Source: a bacterium (GTDB lineage Bacteria; Bdellovibrionota; Bacteriovoracia; Bacteriovoracales; Bacteriovoracaceae). From it: a DNA stretch of 64,000 bases. A program made the translations under genes and the position numbers. Location of the stretch: contig JAUHVL010000001.1 of assembly GCA_030425045.1 (NCBI GenBank), positions 62,001-126,000 on the forward strand, in the 5' to 3' direction. How positions within the stretch are numbered: the first letter of the stretch is position 1; the number at the start of each line of letters is the position of its first letter. The notes under the pieces are model-generated. The model was given only the letters and a program-made list of their open reading frames with translations. It was not told the origin of the DNA and made no database searches. Shown piece after piece: positions 39,180 to 47,716 of this stretch.

Positions 39180-40428
39180 TCGAGGTGGAACTGAAAGGGC
39201 AGCTCAGAATTTTTCGATAGCTTTTAAAAAGTATGGTCTAGAGGTTGCCGTCCTTCCTCTCTACGAAAAAGGTGTTCGTGAAAAAGCACTTCTTGAATAT
39301 GATATTAAAGTCTTAGATCCTTATAAGGGAGAAAAGTTTAATCTGAGTGAATTAATTTCATTTGCCCCAGATATAGTACATATTCATCGTGCAGGTATTA
39401 AAGATGATGTTATAAATGAATTGTTAATATTAATTCGTAATAATTGTACTGGTGTTAAAGTTGCTGAAACAAATGTTTTTTCACAGGTAGACTTTTCTGA
39501 GGGCGAACAACAAATAGATCTTCATATGCATCTGTCAAAATGGTGCTTTTGGAAATGGAAAACGGATAGAAAGCTATTTCAAAACACGAGTACATCCATA
39601 GTATTACCCTACCTCGTAATTCCAGATAAATTTAAAAAAATAAATGATCTTAATGTTATTAACGAATTCAAAAAGAGTAATAATATACCTCTAAATAAAT
39701 TTATTCTTGGAAGAGTTGCACAAAAGTCTGAAGCAAAATGGTCCCTTCTTGATATCAAGTCTTTTTTAAATATTTCTGATAAGTATAGTGATACTCACTT
39801 GGTGTTGCTTGGTGTTTCACCAAAAGCAATGGTGTTTATTGATGGCCTTAGTAACGAGCAAAGAGAGAAAATTACATTATTAGATTATATTGATGGAGAT
39901 GAAAATCTCAATATTTTATATAACTCATTTGATTTGTTTATTCATGCTGCAAAAATTGGTGAATCCTTTGGAATGGTATTTGCTGAAAGTATGTTAGCTG
40001 AAACTCCAGTCGTTACATTAGCAACACCTATGAATGATAATAGTCAACATGAAGTTATCCCCGGTGGAGCTGGTATTGTTGCTAAAAGTGTAGATGTAAT
40101 GATCGAGGCAATAAATTCTTTCTATTCTGATCGAGAAAAGTTAGCCAAGTATGGTAAAAATGCAAGAGATCATATTTTAGAAAGCTATACGCCAAATGTT
40201 CTCACTTCAAGAGTAATAAAAGCATTCGAACTTTTAGTCGAGTTTAAGGGTGATAAACTTGAAAAAGAGCTTCGAAAAAATAATTTCATTACTGATGCAA
40301 ATAAAAATGAAATTACAAGACTATATAATACAGCTCAAGGGAAAACTTCTTTTAAAGAAAAACTATTCTTTCTATCGCCATGGTTATTTGTTAGGTTTCG
40401 TGAGCTTTATCGTGGTCTAAGGTCTTAA
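39148..40428 (+). CDS. GT4-family glycosyltransferase
   Basis: The start at ATG 39148 (GGAG upstream) yields 426 residues beginning MKILTIVYTLNRGGTERAAQ, the classic GT4 opening; upstream codons to 39121 are unlikely to be used. The C-terminal domain has ILGRVAQKSEAKWSLL, and the EX7E site is GESFGMVFAESML, followed by ETPVVTLATP. It overlaps the preceding glycosyltransferase, so the two are likely translated together and act in one glycan pathway. A short basic tail (about 60 residues) follows the catalytic domain. Confidence 0.88.
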   Translation: MKILTIVYTLNRGGTERAAQNFSIAFKKYGLEVAVLPLYEKGVREKALLEYDIKVLDPYKGEKFNLSELISFAPDIVHIHRAGIKDDVINELLILIRNNCTGVKVAETNVFSQVDFSEGEQQIDLHMHLSKWCFWKWKTDRKLFQNTSTSIVLPYLVIPDKFKKINDLNVINEFKKSNNIPLNKFILGRVAQKSEAKWSLLDIKSFLNISDKYSDTHLVLLGVSPKAMVFIDGLSNEQREKITLLDYIDGDENLNILYNSFDLFIHAAKIGESFGMVFAESMLAETPVVTLATPMNDNSQHEVIPGGAGIVAKSVDVMIEAINSFYSDREKLAKYGKNARDHILESYTPNVLTSRVIKAFELLVEFKGDKLEKELRKNNFITDANKNEITRLYNTAQGKTSFKEKLFFLSPWLFVRFRELYRGLRS

Positions 40429-40982
40429 GCTCTTTTTTTATTAACAAGAACACCACTCTGTGAGGTTTTGGCCAAATCGTCAGAATTGTTTTTTTGTAAG
40501 TCGATATCTACTGCAGCATTTTTTTGATATAGATCCATAATTTCAACAGTTTTTAGTTTCGAGAAAGAGTGATCCATTTTTTCTTTTTCTTCAAGAATGA
40601 AGGTGGACATTTGTTTTTTGAGCCCTTTTCTTTTTCTTTTTTGTAGACGTTTACGACCCAGTGGGTTCTTTTCCATTTCTTTACAGCGATCGATAAAATG
40701 ATTCAATATTTCTTTTATTTCATCAGTAATTGTAGGTATAAATTCTTCTTCTTTAGTTTTTAATTCGAGATTTTCTTTGTCATTAATTTTTAAAATTTTT
40801 GCTTTATGAGTAACTTTATTTTGCTCATCTTCAAGTTTTTGCTGATGAGTCTTGTAGTTTCTATAGTCATTCCCTTCAAGTTCAAATTGAATTAGGTTAT
40901 TTAATTCAACACGTTCAGCTCCACAAGATGATGTGGTTAGTTCGCTAATCTCTTCAGGCGTTAGTAGCCTGAATAGATTCAT
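40425..40982 (-). CDS. Hypothetical charged protein
   Basis: A soluble protein of 185 residues when started at ATG 40982 (AGAGG upstream). It is rich in lysine and glutamate, predicted mostly helical, with a strongly basic stretch near residues 110-125 (GRKRLQKRKRKGLKKQ). The N-terminus MNLFRLLTPEEISELTTSS is hydrophobic-acidic. No family is recognised. Its end overlaps the convergent glycosyltransferase by four bases. The basic region could bind nucleic acid, but nothing else supports that. Confidence 0.55.
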   Translation of the reverse strand: MNLFRLLTPEEISELTTSSCGAERVELNNLIQFELEGNDYRNYKTHQQKLEDEQNKVTHKAKILKINDKENLELKTKEEEFIPTITDEIKEILNHFIDRCKEMEKNPLGRKRLQKRKRKGLKKQMSTFILEEKEKMDHSFSKLKTVEIMDLYQKNAAVDIDLQKNNSDDLAKTSQSGVLVNKKRA

Positions 40983-41137
40983 AATGACTTGACCTCTGAA
41001 ATTCGCCAAAACGATGTCCTAGAATAGTTTTCATAATATTTATCGGTTTAAAGAGCTAAATACTTGAGTAAAATATTAAGACATTAATGATTACAGGTAT
41101 ATAGATACTCTATTATATTGATTCAAAAAAAAAGAAA

Positions 41138-41166
41138 TGGACAAAATGAAGCTAAATTCTTATAAA
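41138..41166 (+). promoter_or_regulatory. Promoter of tRNA-Asn
   Basis: TGGACA, 17-base spacer and TATAAA, ending 20 bases before the tRNA. A good sigma-70-like pair with normal spacing for a stable-RNA gene. Confidence 0.55.
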
Positions 41167-41186
41167 TACTAGCTCTAATCAATTTT

Positions 41187-41261
41187 TGGGGTGTGGCGCA
41201 GCGGTAGCGCAGTGGACTGTTAATCCATTGGTCGCCGGTTCGAATCCGGCCACCCCAGCCA
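41187..41261 (+). tRNA. tRNA-Asn (anticodon GTT)
   Basis: 75-nt tRNA with encoded CCA. Acceptor TGGGGTG pairs with CACCCCA; D arm GCGCAGCGGTAGCGC; anticodon loop CTGTTAA (GTT) on stem TGGA/TCCA; T arm GCCGGTTCGAATCCGGC. The last 14 bases plus the following AT-rich stretch recur 185 bases downstream. Confidence 0.97.
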
Positions 41262-41432
41262 TTTTTAAATCAAAAAATTTATATAAAAAGATACTAAGTT
41301 AGTGCAAATATTTTGCCGGATGAGAACCCGCGATGCTGGTTTGCTGGCCAAAAAAAATGTGACCAACGTCACGTTTTTACTTCTTGGAAACCAACTGATA
41401 AGGAAAGCTTCAAAGAACCGAGTTTTGGCCAG

Positions 41433-41455
41433 GGCTACCCCAGCCACTTTCAAAT
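41433..41455 (+). repeat. Duplicated 3' end of tRNA-Asn
   Basis: These 23 bases repeat 41248-41270 (tRNA 3' end plus flank) with three mismatches, in direct orientation. The 162 bases between the copies have no convincing gene; they include a small hairpin GTGAC-CAAC-GTCAC followed by GTTTTT near 41350. Such a repeat at a tRNA 3' end is the pattern left by site-specific integration, or by partial tRNA duplication. Confidence 0.6.
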
Positions 41456-41466
41456 TGTAAAATTTT

Positions 41467-41898
41467 TTATTTCATCCAATCCGAAGGAATTAGTTTGGTG
41501 TTAATTGGCGACACTTTATTAGTATCGTAATTAAAAAATACTAATGTTGTTTGTATGAGCGCAATATCATTTTTATTTTTGTTATTTATTAGTCGATAAA
41601 ATAAACGCATTGATGTTGGTGTAATTTCATCTAAGTAAAGTTCGGCTTCAATCTGGTCCTTCCAAAAAGCTTGAGATTTATAAACGCATGTGGAGTCACT
41701 CATTATGACTGCTGATCCAAAAAAAGAGAGTTCGGATTGCTCTATAGAGTCGAAAAATTGCTGTCGTACTTCATGTGCATAGAGAAGAATACGATCGTTT
41801 CCAACATGGTTTCCGTAGTTTAAATCCCCTATTTGAACGACGAGCTTGGTTTTGAAAATAGGGTTCTTTGGTGGAATTTTGAGTCGAACTCTTTCCAT
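41467..41898 (-). CDS. Hotdog-fold acyl-CoA thioesterase
   Basis: A 143-residue protein of the 4HBT/YbgC-like type. The segment TKLVVQIGDLNYGNHVGNDRILLYAHEVR resembles the hotdog opening (the family has DxDxxGHVNN, here with asparagine and glycine changes), followed by alternating strands such as IEAELYLDEITPTSMRLFYRLI. It hydrolyses acyl-CoA thioesters if active; the substrate is unknown. It is the last gene in line after astD, two bases downstream, so it shares that transcript. Confidence 0.72.
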   Translation of the reverse strand: MERVRLKIPPKNPIFKTKLVVQIGDLNYGNHVGNDRILLYAHEVRQQFFDSIEQSELSFFGSAVIMSDSTCVYKSQAFWKDQIEAELYLDEITPTSMRLFYRLINNKNKNDIALIQTTLVFFNYDTNKVSPINTKLIPSDWMK

Positions 41899-41900
41899 TT

Positions 41901-43418
41901 TTAAAGATTAATCCCTCTTACACTTTCAAAGCCGTTAGAGTCATCCGATGTTTTTTCGATACTTGCTGATGTGTAAACGCATGAGTCTATCATGGCCACA
42001 GCTGCAGGCCTGTAGTTGCCAGAGTTTTTGACGCCTCCAAAAGGTAAAACGGCACTGGCTCCACAGGTACTACTATTATGATTAATTATTCCAGCATCGA
42101 TATCACGAACACATAACTCGAATAAATTTTTATCTTTAGTAAAAATACTGGCAGCAAGGCCATACTCTGTGGCATTCGCAATATTGATTGCTTCTTCAAT
42201 ATCATCATAGGGAATAAATGTTGTTGTTGGTCCAAAAATCTCACTTGCTAGAAAGTGGCTATCGCTATCGAACTTTGAAGCAACGTGAACAGAAGGGCTT
42301 ACGTAATGACCATTGAACTTCTTGTGAATTTGTTTTCCTCTCATAATTTCTTCAATACCTTCTCTTTTAGCCATTCCAACATATAAAAGAAATGTGTCCA
42401 TTGATCTTTTATCGACAAGAGGGCCCATAAAGGGTTCGACCTCAAAGTCGATAGGGTGATCAACGATGATTTTTTTAGAGACTTGATGAAACTTATGAAC
42501 GAACTCATCAAGGATACTTCTGTGAATAGGAATAAGAGAGGTAGATGTGCACCTTTGACCAGATGTAATAAATGAAGCTTTAATTAGTTCTTCAAGAGCG
42601 TAGTCGAGATTTGCATCATGATGAAGGATTGATGTATTTTTGCCACCAAGTTCTAGGGCGACCATTTTATTGAGGTCTGTTGAAGTATTTTCGAGAATTT
42701 TCATCCCAACTTCTTTTGAGCCAGTAAAGAAAATACACTTAACATCTTTGTCTGAAACAATTCTTCTGGCAACTTCTCCGTCACCTTGAATTAAATTCAC
42801 AACTCCTTCTGGGAAGCCAGCATTGGCCAAGCAGTCAAACATAATTTGAGCGCTATAACACGTCTTTTCTGACGGTTTGAAAATGATACTGTTTCCAGAA
42901 ATTAACGAACTTAAAATTTGAGTATTGGCGAGGTGACAAGGAAAGTTGAAGGGGCCAATAATGAGACTAGGGCCAATAGGTTTATAAGTAACTTTTCCAT
43001 TGGTGTTGGCGGCAATTTCACTTAAGTTTTTTGTTTGTATTCTTGGTAAAGAGTGCTTAATCGTAACATCAACTTTGCCTATGACAGCGTTTGCCTCCGT
43101 TAAAGATTCCCAGAGTGGCTTTCCTGTTTCTAGAGCTATGGCTCTAGCCATCTGATCTTTAACCTTTGTGAGGTTTTCTTTATATTTTTCTAAAATATTT
43201 AGCCTATCTTCAAGTGAGCTAAGACGCCATGTTTTAAATCCTGCCACAGATGATTCAATTACCTTATCAACATCTTTATATTCAATGGGACATTCCCACA
43301 GCGTTTCGTCTGTATTTGCAGGACACTTTCGATCCATCATTCGTTCGACGCTTTGAATTCCACTTGTTTTTGGGTAGTTGTAATTACCAGAGTAGTAATT
43401 TCCTTTTAATTCAAACAT
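41901..43418 (-). CDS. astD: N-succinylglutamate 5-semialdehyde dehydrogenase
   Basis: NAD-dependent aldehyde dehydrogenase, fourth step of arginine degradation by the succinyltransferase (AST) pathway. The catalytic cysteine is in SGQRCTSTSLIPIH and the general base glutamate in VALELGGKNTSI; GPFNFPCHLANTQILSSLISGN matches the AstD-type cofactor and substrate region. The 505-residue length is slightly above normal. Pairing with astA makes the AST assignment stronger than a generic aldehyde dehydrogenase. The final block SSTCGASAVLPFGGVKNSGNY also matches the AstD end. Confidence 0.88.
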   Translation of the reverse strand: MFELKGNYYSGNYNYPKTSGIQSVERMMDRKCPANTDETLWECPIEYKDVDKVIESSVAGFKTWRLSSLEDRLNILEKYKENLTKVKDQMARAIALETGKPLWESLTEANAVIGKVDVTIKHSLPRIQTKNLSEIAANTNGKVTYKPIGPSLIIGPFNFPCHLANTQILSSLISGNSIIFKPSEKTCYSAQIMFDCLANAGFPEGVVNLIQGDGEVARRIVSDKDVKCIFFTGSKEVGMKILENTSTDLNKMVALELGGKNTSILHHDANLDYALEELIKASFITSGQRCTSTSLIPIHRSILDEFVHKFHQVSKKIIVDHPIDFEVEPFMGPLVDKRSMDTFLLYVGMAKREGIEEIMRGKQIHKKFNGHYVSPSVHVASKFDSDSHFLASEIFGPTTTFIPYDDIEEAINIANATEYGLAASIFTKDKNLFELCVRDIDAGIINHNSSTCGASAVLPFGGVKNSGNYRPAAVAMIDSCVYTSASIEKTSDDSNGFESVRGINL

Positions 43419-43432
43419 AAAATGTTCCTTCT

Positions 43433-44455
43433 TTAAAAAAATATTCCATTAATAACTTCATTTTTATTTAAGGAATGCTCCGTTATAAAATCATTTAATA
43501 ATAAAACTTTATCACCATCGAAGTCGGCTTTTGTTTTAACTGTAAAAAAATTGTGATTAGATTTTGGTAAAGATAATAATATTGTTACAGCATTTTCGGA
43601 TAAATTATCTGTCGTAGATAAAGTTAATGAAAACTTATTTTTTATTAAGCTAACTTGAGATGTTTGAGCTCTATAATGTGGTCCACCGTCAAATGGATCG
43701 ACTTCATTCATATACTTAAAGCCGATAGTCTCAAGCATTTTTTTTACAGGCTGTGTGTCTTCACCTACTTTGCCGATAGCGTTTCTTGCTTCAGCAGGTA
43801 GTAAAGTCCCATAAATAGTATCTTGTGGGTAAAGAGATACAATGAACTCTTTATTTTTTCTCGAAAGCATGTCTGCTTCATTATAATCCATATTGAGAAA
43901 CTTTCTGCCGATGGCTTCCCATAAAGGACTCTTGCCCTCAGAATCAAAAGGAGGCATGAGTTCACAGTGAATAACGTCTGTGAATAAATGCTGATTAAAA
44001 GCAATAAATAAAAATCTTGAGTAGGAAAGAAATTTACCGAGTTTATTTTCATTTCCTCTATAATCCGGATGAAGAACCAAGCCACCTATTTCAGTCCAAC
44101 CATTATTTTCCATACCAAACTTTAATGTTCCATGAACAAAGCCAGTATTTAGAGATTGGCTATATTTATGCTCTTGACCAACTTTTAAATAAAAATGGGG
44201 CTCAGTTTCTGATCCATGTTTTCCATGAATCATTGAAACACCAATAACTTGATTTAAATCAGTATCAATTAAAACAAAAAGAAAATAGTTTTCTTCAAGT
44301 TTTTTTGATGGATTTTTAAATGATTCAATACTTTTATTGATTATTTTTTCTAGTCGATCTTTCTCAGAAGGAAGGTTTATAAAAACCATAAGCTTAGAAA
44401 GCTCTAAAATATCGCTTAAATCTTTTTTTTCTACATTTCTAATGACAAAGCTCAT
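43433..44455 (-). CDS. astA: Arginine N-succinyltransferase
   Basis: First enzyme of the AST pathway, transferring succinyl from succinyl-CoA to arginine. The 340-residue protein has the AstA opening (FVIRNVEKKDLSDILELSKL; INLPSEKDRLEKII), the GNAT-like substrate region GVSMIHGKHGSETEPHFYLK and FGMENNGWTEIGGLVLHPDY near the middle, and EVDPFDGGPHYRA late in the chain. It is 14 bases before astD and follows a shortened aminotransferase-like gene. astB and astE are not in the window. Confidence 0.85.
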   Translation of the reverse strand: MSFVIRNVEKKDLSDILELSKLMVFINLPSEKDRLEKIINKSIESFKNPSKKLEENYFLFVLIDTDLNQVIGVSMIHGKHGSETEPHFYLKVGQEHKYSQSLNTGFVHGTLKFGMENNGWTEIGGLVLHPDYRGNENKLGKFLSYSRFLFIAFNQHLFTDVIHCELMPPFDSEGKSPLWEAIGRKFLNMDYNEADMLSRKNKEFIVSLYPQDTIYGTLLPAEARNAIGKVGEDTQPVKKMLETIGFKYMNEVDPFDGGPHYRAQTSQVSLIKNKFSLTLSTTDNLSENAVTILLSLPKSNHNFFTVKTKADFDGDKVLLLNDFITEHSLNKNEVINGIFF

Positions 44456-45298
44456 TTAAGAATCCCTCTTAATACATTTTATTACGATTTCATGTACTTT
44501 AGCTATATGCATTTCATGTATTGAAAGAGGAAAAGACAGTACAGCGCTATTATCAACAGAGTCGCATAAAATACCTTGCTCCTCTAGTGCAGAGATAGCT
44601 TCTGGTGAAGAGTTTTCGATTAATACAAATAAGTTGTGTATTTTAAAAATGGAGTCGTTGAAGTACTTCTTTAAGAGAGTGTTTACCTGATTAAAACGTC
44701 CATCTTTTAGATAGAATGGTCCCTTTGTAAAATAATTTAAAACTAAACGAGAAAAGGTGATATCTTCTTGAGTAATTTTATCTTGCCCACTTCTCTGTGG
44801 CTGATCTTGATATATTTCAAATGATAGAGGTAGAAAATTATGAACAAAGATACTAGAAAAATGTTCTTTTAACCCAACAATCTGTTTTTTGCTGTCGTTT
44901 GATATCCCAAAAATCCCAGTCGTGTTTAGAGCTTCCTGCTTTGAGAAATGTTTAGTGTCAGACCAGGGAAAGAAAGTCTCTTTATTGAGATCGATTCGAT
45001 TGTGGAGCTTAATACTGAAGTTTTGTTTTTCAAAGAAGAATGTTTTTATCTGGTTTTCGATACATTTTTGTGAAACTTCATCTTTTAAAAACTTAGATTT
45101 TAACTCTAAGGGGTGATTATAACCAATAAGAGAATACCTCTTCTTGAATACAGTTAAATCGAAAAAGGCCTTACCCTTTTGATCAATTTGTATTGCGCCC
45201 TTCTCTCTTCCCTTCATTTTTACATTATCAATGAACTCAACTTTTGATGCTTCAAAAAATTGCTGAGAAAATTTAATAAAGTCGATGTTTTCTTGCAT
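44456..45298 (-). CDS. Shortened class III aminotransferase-like protein
   Basis: A 280-residue protein, first in the astA-astD transcript. Two ends resemble fold-type I aminotransferases of the AstC / lysine 6-aminotransferase group: GKAFFDLTVFKKRYSLIGYN followed by HP in the N-terminal part, and ALEEQGILCDSVDNSAVLSF followed by PLSIHEMHI at the C-terminus. The central portion of about 120 residues, with the pyridoxal-phosphate lysine and its aspartate, is missing or unrecognisable. Position matches the aminotransferase step of the pathway (AstC), but the protein looks non-catalytic. One residue-wide gap to astA indicates coupling. A by-eye assignment. Confidence 0.5.
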   Translation of the reverse strand: MQENIDFIKFSQQFFEASKVEFIDNVKMKGREKGAIQIDQKGKAFFDLTVFKKRYSLIGYNHPLELKSKFLKDEVSQKCIENQIKTFFFEKQNFSIKLHNRIDLNKETFFPWSDTKHFSKQEALNTTGIFGISNDSKKQIVGLKEHFSSIFVHNFLPLSFEIYQDQPQRSGQDKITQEDITFSRLVLNYFTKGPFYLKDGRFNQVNTLLKKYFNDSIFKIHNLFVLIENSSPEAISALEEQGILCDSVDNSAVLSFPLSIHEMHIAKVHEIVIKCIKRDS

Positions 45299-45351
45299 TG
45301 CGTATCACCTCTTGCCTTGCCTTTAACACAAGCTAGCAAGATAATAGTTAT

Positions 45352-46023
45352 ATGGCGAAATATACCACAGATGAACTTTTAAAGTTAGCTGAAAGCCATT
45401 ATCTGAAAAATGAGTACGATGATGCACTTAAGCTATTTATTGAGAATAAAGATTTAATCGATTCTCCATCTCTATGGCATTTTAATGTTGGAACATTATA
45501 TTTAAAAAAAGATAGCTATGGCTTAGCTCGGTATCATTTAGAAAAAGCTAAGAATAGTCTCGATCTTGGGAGATTGGCAGAGAGAAATATTGATAGCATT
45601 CTTTCTAATGATTTTGTCATAGATGTTTCTAAATCAACTAAGATCAATGAAAAGTTTGTTTCTTTTGGTGTTACTTCAAGTATTTGGGAATATTCATTAA
45701 TTTTTCTTCTTTTAATTATTATTAATCTTCTTATGTATAGATTTAAAAAGATTACAAAGTCACTTTTTCTAGTTGGGCTTATCATCTGTACTTTGCCTTT
45801 TGCTGGTTTTTATTTTTTTAAAACAAATTACAAGTCTGCCGTGGTGATAAATGATGTTGCACTCAGAGAGGGCCCGTCAGAGATTTACGAAGAAAATATG
45901 ATTGTTCCAGCTGGAAGTAAAATTATTTATAGTATGACAAAGAATGGTTGGTTTTTGGTCGACTTTCCTGAGGATGTGAGAGGTTGGTTGGATGGAAAAA
46001 GTATAAGAGCTATTGGAAATTAA
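45352..46023 (+). CDS. TPR and SH3-like domain membrane protein
   Basis: A 223-residue protein in three parts: an N-terminal TPR pair (about residues 1-85, ESHYLKNEYDDALKLFIEN), two adjacent membrane helices (about 110-130 and 138-158), and a C-terminal bacterial SH3-like domain (VVINDVALREGPSEIYEENM, NGWFLVDFPEDVRGWLDGKS). This arrangement resembles BatE-type proteins of aerotolerance operons, but no other bat gene is adjacent. The SH3-like domain would face the periplasm and may bind peptidoglycan. First gene of the + strand group running to 49246. Confidence 0.7.
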   Translation: MAKYTTDELLKLAESHYLKNEYDDALKLFIENKDLIDSPSLWHFNVGTLYLKKDSYGLARYHLEKAKNSLDLGRLAERNIDSILSNDFVIDVSKSTKINEKFVSFGVTSSIWEYSLIFLLLIIINLLMYRFKKITKSLFLVGLIICTLPFAGFYFFKTNYKSAVVINDVALREGPSEIYEENMIVPAGSKIIYSMTKNGWFLVDFPEDVRGWLDGKSIRAIGN

Positions 46024-46024
46024 A

Positions 46025-46648
46025 ATGGAAAGTTACGAAAAAGAAATGTCGAAAGCTTTAAAAGATGGGGGCGATGTCCCACATAAGATAAATATTTCTA
46101 TCTTAAAATACTTTTGGCAGGCCAACCCAATAACAGGTCAAAAAAGCAGTTCCATACCTAGGTTTTTAAGAAACTCAAAAGTATTAAAAAACTTTTCTGA
46201 CTATGAATTAAAAATTCTGGTAAATTTCATGCACCAAAGAAAATTTGATGCTGGTGAAGTAATTTTTAATCAGGGTGATCTTGGTATTGGATTTTATTTT
46301 GTATTCTCTGGGTATGTTACAGTTTTTGCAGATAGATACGACTCGGAAAGTGACTCTGAAAAAGAAAAGCAAATTGCAGGACTAGAAAAGGGTGATTATT
46401 TTGGAGAACTTTCTTTATTACAAGATAGAAATATAAGAAACGGAAAAGCCGTGGCCAAAGAAAGAACTCAGTTACTTGGCTTATTTAAACCAGACTTAGA
46501 AGATTTGATTAATTTGCACCCTATTGTTGCAGCGAAACTCTTGCAGTCAATCTCTCTAATTGTTACTGACCGTTTAATGATGTTAACTACAGAGTTAAAG
46601 CGAGTTAAATATAAACTAGATAAAGTAAGTGGAAAAAAGAGTGATTAA
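46025..46648 (+). CDS. Cyclic-nucleotide-binding-fold protein
   Basis: The ATG at 46025 gives 207 residues. The central 130 residues form a cAMP-receptor-type beta roll: LVNFMHQRKFDAGEVIFNQG, GIGFYFVFSGYVTVFADRY and the phosphate-cassette region GDYFGELSLLQDRNIRNGK. The glycine-glutamate pair of the cassette is present, but the usual RTATVVA after it reads NGKAVA, so ligand binding is doubtful. No DNA-binding helix-turn-helix follows. Likely a regulatory module. It overlaps the downstream permease by 20 bases. Confidence 0.8.
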   Translation: MESYEKEMSKALKDGGDVPHKINISILKYFWQANPITGQKSSSIPRFLRNSKVLKNFSDYELKILVNFMHQRKFDAGEVIFNQGDLGIGFYFVFSGYVTVFADRYDSESDSEKEKQIAGLEKGDYFGELSLLQDRNIRNGKAVAKERTQLLGLFKPDLEDLINLHPIVAAKLLQSISLIVTDRLMMLTTELKRVKYKLDKVSGKKSD

Positions 46649-47678
46649 ATCTAAAGCTCAAGAGAAATTTCGTTTAGCATTCTTTTTTATTTTTATTCTT
46701 TGTTTGATAACAGCAATGGTTGGGTTACCAAGAATATCCATTCCCTTGATGGTAAGTTATGTAGCCTACTTAATCGTTTTCCCTGCAGTTCCCACCCTTA
46801 AAAAGTTGGGATTGAGTCACGACATATCAGTCGTTCTGGTATTTCTCTCGTTATTGTTTTTGGTTATTTATCCTGTCGTGAGAATTGTTCCCGTTCTCGT
46901 AAATGAAGCAGAGAATGTTCAGTACTACCTCCCTAAAGTTGAAACCTATGTAACGGATAATTACAAGAAAGTTCAAGAATATGTTTATGAGAAGACAAAG
47001 TATGAGCTACCAGATGGAATCCTAACGAATGCTATTTCTTACGTTAAATCCGGAACTACAAAAGTATTACTTGGAGTGCCTACTTATTTGGCTTCAATTT
47101 TAGAATGGCTTCTTTTGGTGCCTTTGTTTTTATTTTTCTTTTTAAGAGATGGGTCTTCCTTTAAGAATATAGTTCTCAACTTAACCCCAAATTCTATTTT
47201 CGAGCGAACTTACTATTTATCACATCAGTTAAACAAAAAAATTGGTGACTTTATTTTTGCTAAATTTGTTGAAGCCAGCATTGTTGGAATTATTATCACG
47301 GCTGGGCTAATCATCATGGATATCCGCTTCTCTCTATTACTGGGAATAACAGCGGGAGTAACAAATATAATTCCTTATGTTGGTCCACTACTTGGAGCCA
47401 TCCCTGCTTTACTTGTAGTCTTGGCGGAATACGGTTGGGGTACAACATTAGGTGCAATGATGTTGCTGTATATAATTGCTAATGCGATAGATATCTTCTT
47501 GGTTTTTCCAATACTAGTTTCAAAAATTGTAGATCTTCATCCGGTTCTCGTTGTGATTAGTGTGATTCTAGGATCTCAATATTTTGGGATCGTCGGAATG
47601 ATTGTTTCAATTCCATTGGCAGCCGCATTAAAGTTAATAATTATAGAAATTTATGAAGAGACCTACCAGGCGCGTTAG
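46629..47678 (+). CDS. AI-2E family transporter
   Basis: A 349-residue membrane protein with seven or eight helices, GTG start inside the preceding gene. Landmarks of the AI-2E/PerM family are LLVPLFLFFFLRDGSSFKN, LGITAGVTNIIPYVGPLLGA and a final IVSIPLAAALKLI. Characterised family members export autoinducers or exchange sodium and protons; the substrate here is open. Coupled with the cyclic-nucleotide-binding-fold gene, which may regulate it. Confidence 0.85.
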   Translation: MEKRVIKSKAQEKFRLAFFFIFILCLITAMVGLPRISIPLMVSYVAYLIVFPAVPTLKKLGLSHDISVVLVFLSLLFLVIYPVVRIVPVLVNEAENVQYYLPKVETYVTDNYKKVQEYVYEKTKYELPDGILTNAISYVKSGTTKVLLGVPTYLASILEWLLLVPLFLFFFLRDGSSFKNIVLNLTPNSIFERTYYLSHQLNKKIGDFIFAKFVEASIVGIIITAGLIIMDIRFSLLLGITAGVTNIIPYVGPLLGAIPALLVVLAEYGWGTTLGAMMLLYIIANAIDIFLVFPILVSKIVDLHPVLVVISVILGSQYFGIVGMIVSIPLAAALKLIIIEIYEETYQAR

Positions 47679-47716
47679 CTTTTGACCGCCACCTTCCATA
47701 ATGCTAAATTTAAGTG

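Noticed and set aside
41313-41504. Small reading frame in the region between the tRNA-Asn repeat copies
   Set aside because: No ribosome site, no convincing protein character, and it runs into the thioesterase gene on the other strand.
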